From: Planctomycetia bacterium
GTDB lineage: Bacteria; Planctomycetota; Planctomycetia; Pirellulales; UBA7805
Reading direction: 5' to 3'
DNA length: 50,967 nucleotides
Assembly: GCA_021413585.1 (NCBI GenBank)
Contig: JAIOQB010000029.1
Span: 1-50,967 of the forward strand
Shown: piece after piece, positions 1-8,034 of the stretch
How the letters are laid out: the number at the start of each line of letters is the position of its first letter
How positions within the stretch are numbered: the stretch's first letter is position 1
Notes under the pieces: model-generated
Told to the model about the DNA's origin: nothing
Seen by the model: only the letters and a program-made list of their open reading frames with translations
Database searches by the model: none
Translations under genes and position numbers: made by a program

Positions 1-1
1 G

Positions 2-871
2 TCGGCCGACGACGATGGCAACACATTCCACCTGGTCGAACCGGCCGACGGCGCCGAGACGCAGCGCTGGCCGATCGAGATGCAAGCATCCGGCGAAGCG
101 CAAGGGGAACGGGTGGCGGAGTTCGCCCTGATCGGCAATGAATTGAAGTTCCGCTGGACCGACGCGGCGGTCAAGCATCTCAACGCCAACTGCCTGCGCA
201 ACTGCGTGCTGCATGTGGGCGTCGGCGAGCAGCAGCGCAACATTGCGCTGCGCGAGCCGGCGAGCTTTGAAGGGCTGGATCTGGGCTTCGCCAAAGCGTC
301 GGGCAAAACCCGCGCCGAGCTGCCGTGGCCGCCGCGGACCGCGCTGGTCAAGCTGAGCCTGGTGGTGGACGACAAGCTGTATCCGCCGCACAAGATCAAG
401 GAGACGACGTTTGACGCAGTCAAAGGAACCACGGACATCGTGTTTCAAGAGAAGGAGCAGTTGCCGCTGATCGCATCGATCCAATCGACGCTGCGGCGGG
501 CCAACGCGATGACGCCGTGGACGCTGACGCTCAACAGCGAAGCGCTGTTCCTGACGGCGCCCAATGCCAAGCCTCAGATTTACAATATGTCGCGCATGGA
601 GCGGATGATGAAGCAACTGAAGGCAGATCATAATTCGACCAGCGCGATCGTCGCCCGGCTCACAGCCGTGCAGAAGCCTAGCGAGCCCATGAAGCAGCAG
701 CTTGAGCTGGGGAAACAGCGCCTGGTGGCGCTGGACAACATGGGCAAGCTGCTGGTGGACCTGCCGCCGCGGGCCGAAGCGATCACCAAAGTCGGCCTGG
801 TGCCAGTGCAGGTGTACTATATGGTCGGCAACACGAAGGTGGTGCTCATGCAGCAGGCGGAGGGGAAGTGA
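2..871 (+). CDS. 3' part of an unrecognised protein
   Basis: An open frame enters from the left edge and runs in phase through the first internal ATG at 80 to a TGA at 871. The true start is therefore outside the window and at least 289 residues are present. The visible part is soluble, with mixed charge and no membrane segment. The region around residues 200-250 is helical and rich in Met, Lys and Gln, followed by a beta-like tail ending in a VQVYYMVGNTKVVLMQ-type stretch. I recognise no catalytic motif. Long proteins of this style, with no assigned function, are common in planctomycetes, so I give no role. The coding phase is well supported by length and by the continuous frame from base 2. 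Confidence 0.75.
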   Translation, partial: SADDDGNTFHLVEPADGAETQRWPIEMQASGEAQGERVAEFALIGNELKFRWTDAAVKHLNANCLRNCVLHVGVGEQQRNIALREPASFEGLDLGFAKASGKTRAELPWPPRTALVKLSLVVDDKLYPPHKIKETTFDAVKGTTDIVFQEKEQLPLIASIQSTLRRANAMTPWTLTLNSEALFLTAPNAKPQIYNMSRMERMMKQLKADHNSTSAIVARLTAVQKPSEPMKQQLELGKQRLVALDNMGKLLVDLPPRAEAITKVGLVPVQVYYMVGNTKVVLMQQAEGK

Positions 872-978
872 GGTTGGGACTGCGCCCTCCGTCCTCTCTG
901 CCTCAAGTCTCAAGACTCAAGCGTCCCAGCTAGCACTGCTGCAAGCTGTCGTTCTTCGCTCAATTGTGCATTCTGCCG

Positions 979-1006
979 TTGACCCCTCCTGCGGCGGTTC
1001 TATAAT
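979..1006 (+). promoter_or_regulatory. sigma70-type promoter for the lipoprotein gene
   Basis: TTGACC at 979-984 and a perfect TATAAT at 1001-1006 are separated by 16 bases. This is the best housekeeping promoter in the window. It lies in the 425-base gap between the first gene and the lipoprotein start at 1297. Transcription from about 1013 would give a leader of roughly 285 bases. Nothing else in the gap is recognisable. Confidence 0.65.
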
Positions 1007-1296
1007 CCCAACCCGCGCGGCGCTTCGCGGCGTCCTGTTGTGCGGAGAGGGCAAGAATTGCCGGTTTGGTTGAGGCTCGCGTTAGGGCTGTGCCGAATAA
1101 AAGGATGCGAGGGCTTTTACCGTCAGGCACCTGCGGTGATAGCCCCGCGATCACGTCTCAGCTTCATCGCGACCATTCGTTCGAGATTCATTTCATCCTC
1201 AGGGAAGAGGATCATCGCTGGCGCGGCGCGTTTGCAACGCCCCCGCGGCCGCTGGTCGACTCTTCTCGACTCGACTGTCACAAGGACGACCTCGCT

Positions 1297-2685
1297 ATGC
1301 GAACCAATCTCGCGCGATGCATCCTGGCCACAACTCTGTGCGCCGGACTCGCTGGCTGTCAAAGTGGCTTCCGCTGGGACTGGTGGCACAGCTCGAAGAA
1401 TCCCAACGGCCCGGCCAACCCGGTCGCCTCCGCGCCGACATACCAGCCCGTGCCGCCGTCCACGCTCGTGCAGCCGGGCAATGCGTCGCCGTATCCGACC
1501 ACCGCTTCGGCGGTGGCCAGCACTGGCAACCCGTACGGCGTGCCCGCCGGTTCCGCCGCGGGGTCCAGCATCGGTCGCGGCAACTACACGGCCGCCGGCA
1601 GCTATCCGACGGCGCCGTATCCGACCACCAGTTATCCGTCTGCCGGCGCGGCGCAGGCCGTGCCGTACGGCGCGGCGCCGCAAACCGCCTCGCTCGGCGG
1701 CACGGGCACTCCCGCCGCGGCCGCCGGCTACGGCGCGACAACACCCAATTACAATACGCCTCCTTACGGCGCGCCCAGCTACGGAACAACCAGCTACGGC
1801 ACGCCCGCATACAGTTCTCCCAACGGCAGTCCGGCTGCTTCGATGGCCGGCGCGCCGGCCGTTTCGTATCCGCGCACGTCGAGCCCCGGCGGAGTCGCCC
1901 CGAGCACGCAGTACCCGAACACTGCCGCCGGTGGAAGCTACACCGGACTCGCCGCCACGCCCGGCACCACTGGCGCTCCGTACGGAGCCCCGGCCGGCGC
2001 CGCGCGTCCTGGCGCGGTCGCTCCGCAGACGGGTCAGTACAGCAGCACTTACACCGACACGGCGGCCCGCCCTGCCGCCACAGACTACAACGCGGCCGCT
2101 CGCGACCGCTATGCCACCGGCACGGCGGGGAGCGACTCGCTCGGAGCCGCGCCGGCTGACACCCGTTATGGCGCGGCCCCTGTCTCCGCGGATCAAACCG
2201 CCGCCTCTGGCTTGCCGGTCATTCAACGCGGCATTCCGTCCCCCGGCACCGATCGCTACGGCAATGTGACCGGCGCAGGGCAGGACCCGTACGCCGCGCG
2301 TAACGCCGCCGGCCCAGTGAATACCGCCGATAGCCGTAATGCCGCGGTGAGCAATGTGCCGCGGTACGACATGGGCGCGCCAGCCGCACCTGTCGGCGCC
2401 GCAGCTCGCCCCAACGATCGCTATCTGCCGGGTGCAACCAGCAACTCGCAGGCTAATCCGCCGTGGCAACCGGGCGTCAGCGGCTATAACCCGCCGGGGG
2501 TCGCGCCGTATCAGTACCCTGGACAACAACCGGCTGGCGCTCCCGCCGGCGGAGACACCGAGTATCACCCGGGCAGCACGCGCAGCTATTCGTCGCCAAC
2601 CGGCACACCGTCGACGACGGACGGCGCCACGAGCGAGCCGACTCGCAAGAGCGGCCCCGCGATGGGGATGACGCCCACGGCGTAA
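1297..2685 (+). CDS. Low-complexity Ala/Gly/Pro/Tyr/Ser-rich lipoprotein
   Basis: A 462-residue protein. The frame is open further upstream (from 1066), but I start at ATG 1297 because it gives a proper lipoprotein signal: Arg at residue 2, a hydrophobic core and the lipobox LAGC about 20 residues in, so Cys would be lipidated and the protein anchored in a membrane facing the periplasm. After a short Trp-rich segment the rest is repetitive, rich in Pro, Ala, Gly, Ser, Thr and Tyr, with many YGxP/YPxx-like units and no folded domain I can see. This composition suggests an extended surface or periplasmic spacer. An AAGGACG stretch lies upstream of the start. The antisense strand is also open over most of this length, a by-product of G+C-rich codons. 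Confidence 0.7.
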   Translation: MRTNLARCILATTLCAGLAGCQSGFRWDWWHSSKNPNGPANPVASAPTYQPVPPSTLVQPGNASPYPTTASAVASTGNPYGVPAGSAAGSSIGRGNYTAAGSYPTAPYPTTSYPSAGAAQAVPYGAAPQTASLGGTGTPAAAAGYGATTPNYNTPPYGAPSYGTTSYGTPAYSSPNGSPAASMAGAPAVSYPRTSSPGGVAPSTQYPNTAAGGSYTGLAATPGTTGAPYGAPAGAARPGAVAPQTGQYSSTYTDTAARPAATDYNAAARDRYATGTAGSDSLGAAPADTRYGAAPVSADQTAASGLPVIQRGIPSPGTDRYGNVTGAGQDPYAARNAAGPVNTADSRNAAVSNVPRYDMGAPAAPVGAAARPNDRYLPGATSNSQANPPWQPGVSGYNPPGVAPYQYPGQQPAGAPAGGDTEYHPGSTRSYSSPTGTPSTTDGATSEPTRKSGPAMGMTPTA

Positions 2686-2903
2686 CGTAAGCCGGAGACT
2701 GTCCCATTTCGCGCAGCGAAGCAAGGGACTGGCCCCTGCGTCAAGCGCCGCTTTGTGGTGGCCTAGCAGGGCGCCGTAGCCAGCCGACAAGTGATTTCAC
2801 TCATTTCGTCCGGCAGATCCTTACTTAGGTTCCGTTTCGGCGGCAAGGGGTTGGAACCTGTCGCCCGTCAACTCGTTATCCAGGTTCGGCCTGTTTAATG
2901 ACG

Positions 2904-3761
2904 TCATTTTGGAGCCTGTCGCGACATCTCTAGGTGTTTAGCATAAGCAAAGTCATTGTCTGCCTTTACGTTCTCACCGTATCTCTGATAAGCGATTCCG
3001 CGAAGTCGATAGACTTTAGGATCATTGGGATCGATGCGAATGGCCTGCGTGTAATCGGACAAAACTTTGTCAAGCTCACCTTTTTTTTCGTACACCAACG
3101 CACGTAGGCGATAGGCAGTGGCATAATTCCGATCGATTTGAATTGCCGTGGAATAGTCGGCAATCGCCGCATCTAATTCTCCCTTATCTTGGTGAATAAT
3201 CGCACGCCTAAGGTATGCCGCAGCGTAGGTAGAGTCGATCCGAATCGCTTCAGTATAGTCGGCAATTGCTTTGTCTAGATCACCCTTTTTGCCATGCGCT
3301 GAGCCACGGAAGTAGTATAAGGTCGGCCAACGCGCTATTCGGATTGCTGCGTCGTAGTCACCGATCGCGTTTTCTAAATCGCCCTTTCGCTCGTAAACAA
3401 GAGCTCGCATCTCGTATGCCTCAGGGTCTTTCGGGGCCAAGCGAATGGCCTCACCGCAGTCGGCAAGTGCCTCCTTGTAGTCGCCCAACTGGCTGTGCGC
3501 ACGGCCGCGAAGGTAGTACGCTTGGGCGCGTTGTGAGTTGACTTCAATCGCGCTATCAAATGCTGCGATCGCTGATTTAAAATTGCCTTGTACCTCAGCC
3601 AAGATTCTGCCCCTCTCGATAAATCGGGCATACTCTCCTTCCGTACCACCGGTCAACCACCGCGCCCGGATTACCAAAGTCGCTCCTACAATGAACGCCC
3701 CCAACAGAAGACCGAGCAACGCCAACGCAATTACTTTTTGTGCGTTCATGTTGCAACTCAT
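2904..3761 (-). CDS. Membrane-anchored TPR-repeat protein
   Basis: 285 residues. An N-terminal hydrophobic segment (about residues 10-32, LALLGLLLGAFIVGATLV) is followed by about seven tandem tetratricopeptide repeats of 34 residues. Each shows the A-Y-x-x-R-A/G and D-x-A-I-A-D-Y-x-x-A-I-x-I/L-D/A-P pattern, and the repeats cover the rest of the protein. TPR arrays bind partner proteins; with one N-terminal anchor this one would present the array on one side of the inner membrane. Neighbours give no clue to the partner. Two starts, at 3761 and at the in-frame Met at 3749, are equally possible since neither has a clear ribosome site. The repeats are very alike, suggesting recent duplication within the gene. 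Confidence 0.88.
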   Translation of the reverse strand: MSCNMNAQKVIALALLGLLLGAFIVGATLVIRARWLTGGTEGEYARFIERGRILAEVQGNFKSAIAAFDSAIEVNSQRAQAYYLRGRAHSQLGDYKEALADCGEAIRLAPKDPEAYEMRALVYERKGDLENAIGDYDAAIRIARWPTLYYFRGSAHGKKGDLDKAIADYTEAIRIDSTYAAAYLRRAIIHQDKGELDAAIADYSTAIQIDRNYATAYRLRALVYEKKGELDKVLSDYTQAIRIDPNDPKVYRLRGIAYQRYGENVKADNDFAYAKHLEMSRQAPK

Positions 3762-3850
3762 CCAAGGGATCGGGGGTTGAAGTGAACACAGAAAATCCTA
3801 TTGAATATATGGCACTCCCGACCTCTCCCGGCAGCTAGAAGGAATGATCG

Positions 3851-4603
3851 TCACCACGGTGTAATCCCGCCGTTGACGCATAGCGTCTGCCCGGTTACGA
3901 ACGACGCCTCGTTGCTGGCGTAGTACGTTACGGCGTAGCCCACATCGTTCGGCACGCCCCAGCGGCGGGCGGGGATCACGGAGAGGTACGAGTCCTTCAC
4001 TTCTTGCGGGTCTTTCTCGTGCCGCTCGACCGGGATCCAACCCGGGGCCACTGTGTTAACGGTGATGCCAAAGGGCGCCAGTTCGGTCGCCATGCTGCGC
4101 GACCAGCCGATCTGTCCTCCCTTGGCGGCGACGTAGGCGCTGAAGCCGCCCACGCTGCGGTGAAAAACTTCGCTGGTGATGTTGATGATCCGGCCCCAGC
4201 GCTGCTGTTTCATGTGCGGCAGCGTGGCGCGCGTGAGCAGGTACGGGCTCTTGATGAAGAAGTCGAGCATCGATTGGTAGAAGTCCCAATCGTACTGTTC
4301 GATTGGCTTCTGCGGCTGATCGGGCGTGGCGTTGGGAACCAGGATCTCGATCGGGCCGAGTTGTTGGGCCACTTCCTGGCACAGCCGCTGCACTTCGGCC
4401 TGGTCGATCACATTGGCTTTGAACAGCGCCGCGTCGCAGCCGGCGGCCTTCAGTTCGGCCAGGGTCTTCTCCGCCGCTGCGGCGTCGTGCTGATAGTTGA
4501 TCGCCACCTTCGCGCCGGCCTCGCCGAGGACTTTGGCAATCGCCTTGCCCAAGCCTTTGCTGCTGCCCGTCACCAACGCCACACGTCCCGAGAGCGAATA
4601 CAT
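3851..4603 (-). CDS. Short-chain dehydrogenase/reductase (FabG-like)
   Basis: 250 residues, the usual length for a classical SDR. The NAD(P)-binding motif TGSSKGLG is at residues 12-19. The catalytic Ser lies in NITSEV, the YxxxK motif appears as YVAAK, and the C-terminus has the FVTGQTLCVNGG signature of FabG-like enzymes. The usual NNAG motif after strand beta-4 is replaced by PNATPD, which is unusual although the Asn is kept. The start at 4603 has an AGGAG site ahead of it. The substrate cannot be read from the sequence; 3-oxoacyl-ACP reductase is only the nearest family name. It appears to be transcribed alone. Confidence 0.88.
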   Translation of the reverse strand: MYSLSGRVALVTGSSKGLGKAIAKVLGEAGAKVAINYQHDAAAAEKTLAELKAAGCDAALFKANVIDQAEVQRLCQEVAQQLGPIEILVPNATPDQPQKPIEQYDWDFYQSMLDFFIKSPYLLTRATLPHMKQQRWGRIINITSEVFHRSVGGFSAYVAAKGGQIGWSRSMATELAPFGITVNTVAPGWIPVERHEKDPQEVKDSYLSVIPARRWGVPNDVGYAVTYYASNEASFVTGQTLCVNGGITPW

Positions 4604-4702
4604 CTATGGTTTCTCCTGCCAATCGAGCTTGGATCCAAACGAACTTTGATAAAACGGCAATCAACTGCTGTGTTGCGGGGAACCGTGCGGGGCGGGGCCT
4701 GG

Positions 4703-4743
4703 CACCGGTGGCTAGCGCCAATCCGCTCACGCGCTATGCCCAC
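4703..4743. repeat. Dispersed GGCTAGCGCC-type repeat
   Basis: A CACCGGTGGCTAGCGCC unit followed by an ATCCGCTCACGCGC-type tail. It is one of at least four places in this window with this family (also 11082-11170, 12133-12187 and 13402-13456), always between genes. The central GGCTAGCGCC is a near palindrome. Confidence 0.7.
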
Positions 4744-5191
4744 GTTGCCCCGTCGCCGACACATATAGACCACATTGTTGTGAAGCCGTTCGCTCTCGAC
4801 AACCATCCACGCGGCGCATAACAGCCCAAGTCGCGTCGTTTGAGCAACTTCACTTTCAGCTTACCCAATTTCAAGTCGCGGTGAAATTCGCGGAATATCC
4901 GAGGAAAACAGCAATTCAGGGCTTCCGGCTGCTGCCAGCGTCTCCTATACTCACCCGCTATTCCGCGGACGCGTCAAGCCACAAAATGGATGACTGTGGC
5001 GGACGGAGCGTCGCCAAGTCGCGTTGACCATGGCCGCACTCTGGGGGACGTCGGGGCGCAAGTCGCGGAATTCCTGCCTCACTGTACGTCGTTTGCATGC
5101 GACCGAAGCCTGCCGAGCTGTTTTGGACTGCTTCAACTCGCGCCAAGCAACACCCCAATTTCCCTCCCTTTATTCATGTAAGGAGATGTGT
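4744..5191. other. Gap without a recognised gene
   Basis: Besides the repeat just upstream I see no gene here. A TATACT hexamer at 4946-4951 could be a -10 element for the small secreted peptide, but the matching -35 (TTCCGG at 4923) is poor and the leader would be about 235 bases. Short frames on both strands have no ribosome site or protein-like composition. Confidence 0.4.
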
Positions 5192-5335
5192 ATGAAGACT
5201 GTGATCGCGATTCTATTGGCCGTGGTGTGTACTCTGAGCTTCAGCGGCGTGGCCGATGCGGCTCGTCCCCACAAGGCCCACAAGACCCGTACCCACAAGC
5301 ACCACCAGAAGCACCTCGCCAAGAAGGCCAGCTGA
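5192..5335 (+). CDS. Small secreted His/Lys-rich peptide
   Basis: 47 residues starting at ATG 5192, directly after a strong AAGGAGA ribosome site at 5180-5186. This site decides the start over the longer frame from 5024. Residues 1-22 are a textbook signal peptide (Lys-2, hydrophobic core, cleavage after VADA). The mature peptide of about 25 residues is very basic, with about 8 His and several Lys/Arg in HK-x-HK-type spacing and no acidic residue. It would act in the periplasm or outside the cell. Binding of metal or polyanion is suggested by composition only. It has its own terminator at 5410, so it looks like a single-gene unit. Confidence 0.72.
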   Translation: MKTVIAILLAVVCTLSFSGVADAARPHKAHKTRTHKHHQKHLAKKAS

Positions 5336-5409
5336 ACTGGCGACCGCGTTGCCAGCGTCGTTGAATAGACTCGTGGCGATTCGATCCAGCAGCGGCATGT
5401 TTTATATCA

Positions 5410-5442
5410 GGGTGCAGTCCTGCTAGGACTGTGCCCTTTTTT
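5410..5442 (+). terminator. Intrinsic terminator after the small peptide gene
   Basis: A 12-bp stem (5410-5421 with 5425-5436) holds two G-U pairs and no mismatches around a 3-base loop. It is followed by six T at 5437-5442. It sits 75 bases after the stop of the His/Lys-rich peptide and just before the convergent acetyltransferase. Confidence 0.85.
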
Positions 5443-5475
5443 CATGCTCCTTGCTGTCCTCGGCCGCATCTCGAC

Positions 5476-5919
5476 TCAAAGCACCTTCTCAAAAATCACC
5501 AGGTTGTTTGCCCGGTCGGGATCCCAGCGGATGCCCACTACGTCGTAGCCTTGCGAGATGGCCAGGTGCAGCATCGGGCGGTGCTGGTTGTGGCACTCGA
5601 AGCGGATCGACTCATACCCATGCTGGCCGATCCAGGCCTGCACCGCGTCCATCACCTGGCTGGCGATGCCGTTGCGGCGGTAGTCGGGTAAGACTCCATA
5701 AAGCCAGGAGAAAAACACGCTCGGCTTTAGCTCGAAGCCGGCATAAAAGCCCACCGGCCGGTCGTCGAGGCTGGCCACCATGGTCAGCACGTTGTAGCGT
5801 CCCAAGAAACGGCGGCGGAAGAACTCCACGTCGCGCGACGGGCGATACACCTGGTTGTACAAGTTGGCGATCAGCGGAATCTCTTCCGGGCCGACAACAT
5901 CGATCTTGGCGGTCGCCAT
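5476..5919 (-). CDS. GNAT-family N-acetyltransferase
   Basis: 147 residues, the usual size for one GNAT domain. Motif A with the acetyl-CoA pyrophosphate loop is seen as VLPDYRRNGIASQVMD (R-R-N-G-I-A) around residues 77-93. It is preceded by a beta strand ending in FFSWLYG and followed by a C-terminal HLAISQGYDVVG segment typical of motif B. The start at 5919 has AAGGA eight bases upstream. The family transfers acetyl from acetyl-CoA to an amine, and nothing in the sequence or neighbourhood identifies the acceptor. It is transcribed alone, convergent with the small peptide gene. Confidence 0.85.
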   Translation of the reverse strand: MATAKIDVVGPEEIPLIANLYNQVYRPSRDVEFFRRRFLGRYNVLTMVASLDDRPVGFYAGFELKPSVFFSWLYGVLPDYRRNGIASQVMDAVQAWIGQHGYESIRFECHNQHRPMLHLAISQGYDVVGIRWDPDRANNLVIFEKVL

Positions 5920-6070
5920 CTGGCAGTCCTTGCGGTGGAGTAGGGGGCGAGGTGAGAGTAGTGCTGAGCGCGGGCCTTATTTTGATGCGCGGATGGGCGA
6001 TAAGGCAAGGCCGCGAATTGAGCCAGTCGAACTTATTTGGTCCCATTCACCACGGCGACACATTCGCCAC

Positions 6071-6155
6071 TTAATGACCAATGACCAAATTCCAATCTCC
6101 AATAAGGGCGGCAGCATCACTATTGGTCATTGAAATTTGGTCATTGGGCATTAAG
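6071..6155. repeat. Dispersed long palindrome (TGACCAATGACCAAATT family)
   Basis: The left arm has TTAATGACCAATGACC followed by AAATTCCAATCTCCAATA. The right arm is roughly its reverse complement (TATTGGTCATTGAAATTTGG and on to CATTAA). A 14-18-base GC-rich loop separates them, so the unit can fold into a long hairpin. Related units lie at 9782-9926, 14737-14857 and 16458-16582. Confidence 0.8.
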
Positions 6156-6197
6156 CTTTCTCCCTGCCTCCGCTTCTCGTCTTGAAGGATCTCCATC

Positions 6198-7205
6198 ATG
6201 CATCTGCGTCCCTTTCCCGCCACCGGGCAGCTAGTTTCAGAGATCGGCCTGGGCACCTGGCAACTCGGTGGCTCACAATGGGGGGAGATCACCGACGAGC
6301 AGGCCTTGGCCACTTTGGCCGCAGCGGCGGAGGCGGGCGTCACCTTCCTCGACACGGCCGACATCTACGGCTCCGGGCGCAGCGAAGAGCTGATCGGCCG
6401 TTTTCTGAAACAGCCATCAACGAAGGGCGGAAGCCAGTGCGATGCCTTCTTTCTCGCCACCAAACTCGGCCGGCGGAGCGATCCGGGTTGGCCGGACAAC
6501 TTCACGCGCGAGACGATTTTCCAGCACACTGAAGACTCGCTGCGGCGCATGAACATCGAGCGCATCGACCTGACGCAAACCCATTGCCTGCCGGTCGAGG
6601 CGATGCTCCGGGCGGGTGTGTTCGAGTCGCTGGCCGATTTGGTCCGCCAGGGAAAGCTCGCCGCGTTCGGCGCCAGCGTGGAATCGGTCGATGAGGCATA
6701 CCAATGCCTGCAAGTGCCGGGCCTCTCGTCGCTGCAAATCATCTTCAACATCTTTCGACAGAAACCGCTCGAAGGGCTGCTCGACGAAGCGCGGCGGCGC
6801 AAGGTGGCGATTATCGTGCGGCTGCCGCTCTCCAGCGGATTGCTCAGCGGGCAATGGACCGCGCAGACGGAGTTCTCGCCCGTGGATCATCGCAACTTCA
6901 ATCGCGACGGCGAGCATTTCAACGTGGGCGAAACAATGTCGGGCCTGCCGCTGGCCGCCGGCGTGGCGCTAGTGGACGAGTTGCGGCCGCATGTGCCGCA
7001 GGGCATAACCATGCCGCAATTCGCGCTGCGGTGGTGCCTCGACCATCCGGCGGTGACCACCGTAATCCCCGGCTCGAAACGGCCGGAACAAGCGCGGGCG
7101 AACGCCACGGCCAGCGATTTACCGCCGCTGTCCGCCACGGTGCATGCCGAGCTGCGCCGCTGGTACGCGCAGCGCGTCGCTCCGCAGATTCGCGGAAAAT
7201 ATTAG
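6198..7205 (+). CDS. Aldo/keto reductase
   Basis: 335 residues of the AKR superfamily, a TIM-barrel NADPH-dependent carbonyl reductase. The N-terminus carries the GLGTWQLGG strand, then FLDTADIYGSGRSEELIG with the catalytic Asp and Tyr of the tetrad (about residues 53-70). A TKLGR-type segment supplies the Lys, and ERIDLTQTHC supplies the His-containing strand (here THC rather than the more usual QIH/LHW). The C-terminal cofactor region VTTVIPGSKRPEQARANATAS is well conserved. AAGGA precedes ATG 6198. The substrate is unknown. A dispersed palindrome lies immediately upstream. Confidence 0.9.
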   Translation: MHLRPFPATGQLVSEIGLGTWQLGGSQWGEITDEQALATLAAAAEAGVTFLDTADIYGSGRSEELIGRFLKQPSTKGGSQCDAFFLATKLGRRSDPGWPDNFTRETIFQHTEDSLRRMNIERIDLTQTHCLPVEAMLRAGVFESLADLVRQGKLAAFGASVESVDEAYQCLQVPGLSSLQIIFNIFRQKPLEGLLDEARRRKVAIIVRLPLSSGLLSGQWTAQTEFSPVDHRNFNRDGEHFNVGETMSGLPLAAGVALVDELRPHVPQGITMPQFALRWCLDHPAVTTVIPGSKRPEQARANATASDLPPLSATVHAELRRWYAQRVAPQIRGKY

Positions 7206-7596
7206 ATTGTTTTGGAAAGTTGCGACTCGCAGTGATTAACGGCGATCGTGCTGCAACGTAGCGCCCCCCTCGCAAGACGTAGCGGCACAAGTGCGGCGAC
7301 ACAAGAAATTGTTGGCGACGCCAGCAATATAGTCGCACGGGTTGATAACCCCCTCCTTGCGAGCGATTCCGCCCGCCGCGCCGTGGCACGCCCCGCGCCA
7401 GAAAAAAAGAGCCGGCGGCGCGTCGCCTTTTCGTCCCCTCCGCCGCCAAGATAGAATACCCTGCATCCTACGCCTGCCTTCCCGGCCCGAGTGCGCGATC
7501 ACCGGATCGCGTACACGTCGCAGGGCCGCAGGACTCGTCGAGCGCGGCTTCACTGTTTTATTTTCATTTCATTCTTATTTAGCAAGGCGTCTGACA
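7206..7596. other. Gap upstream of the cyclophilin gene
   Basis: About 390 bases without a gene. A TAGAAT hexamer at 7452-7457 resembles the local -10 consensus but has no convincing -35. From 7556 to 7582 the strand is T-rich, consistent with an A/T-rich leader before the start at 7597. I see no repeat of the families noted elsewhere. Confidence 0.4.
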
Positions 7597-8028
7597 ATGA
7601 AGGTGGCAACCATCGAGACCAATCGGGGGAACATCCGCATTCTGCTGCACGAAGAGCAGGTGCCCAAGACTGTGGCCAACTTTGAAAAGCTGGCCAAGCA
7701 AGGTTTTTACAACGGCCTGAAGTTTCATCGCGTGATTCCCAACTTCATGATCCAGACCGGCTGCCCCAACGGCACCGGCACCGGCGGGCCCGGTTGGAAA
7801 TTGGCCGACGAGTTCCACAACGATCTCAAGCACGACGGGCCGGGCGTACTCTCCATGGCCAACTCCGGCCCGAACACCAATGGCTCGCAATTCTTCGTCA
7901 CGCACGTGGCCACCCCCTGGCTCGATGGCAAGCACTCGGTGTTCGGCCGCGTGCTGGAGGGACAGGATGTCGTCAACCTGATTGCCGCCGGGGACAAGAT
8001 GGTGTCGGTGACGGTGGCGGAGGAGTGA
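7597..8028 (+). CDS. ppiB: Cyclophilin-type peptidyl-prolyl isomerase
   Basis: 143 residues, a minimal single-domain cyclophilin. It catalyses cis-trans isomerisation of prolyl peptide bonds. The active-site signature is seen as [13 protein letters not shown] around residues 43-55, with the catalytic Arg in FHRV. The following [23 protein letters not shown] and [11 protein letters not shown] segments are all standard. I start at ATG 7597 because the protein then begins at the usual [11 protein letters not shown] strand; the frame is open further upstream but that part is unlike the family. There is no signal peptide, so it should be cytoplasmic. Confidence 0.93.
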   Translation: MKVATIETNRGNIRILLHEEQVPKTVANFEKLAKQGFYNGLKFHRVIPNFMIQTGCPNGTGTGGPGWKLADEFHNDLKHDGPGVLSMANSGPNTNGSQFFVTHVATPWLDGKHSVFGRVLEGQDVVNLIAAGDKMVSVTVAEE

Positions 8029-8034
8029 TGGATT

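Noticed and set aside
1123-2790. 555-codon antisense frame opposite the lipoprotein
   Set aside because: Arg/Gly/Ala-rich with no domain; it mirrors the low-complexity, G+C-rich gene on the plus strand.
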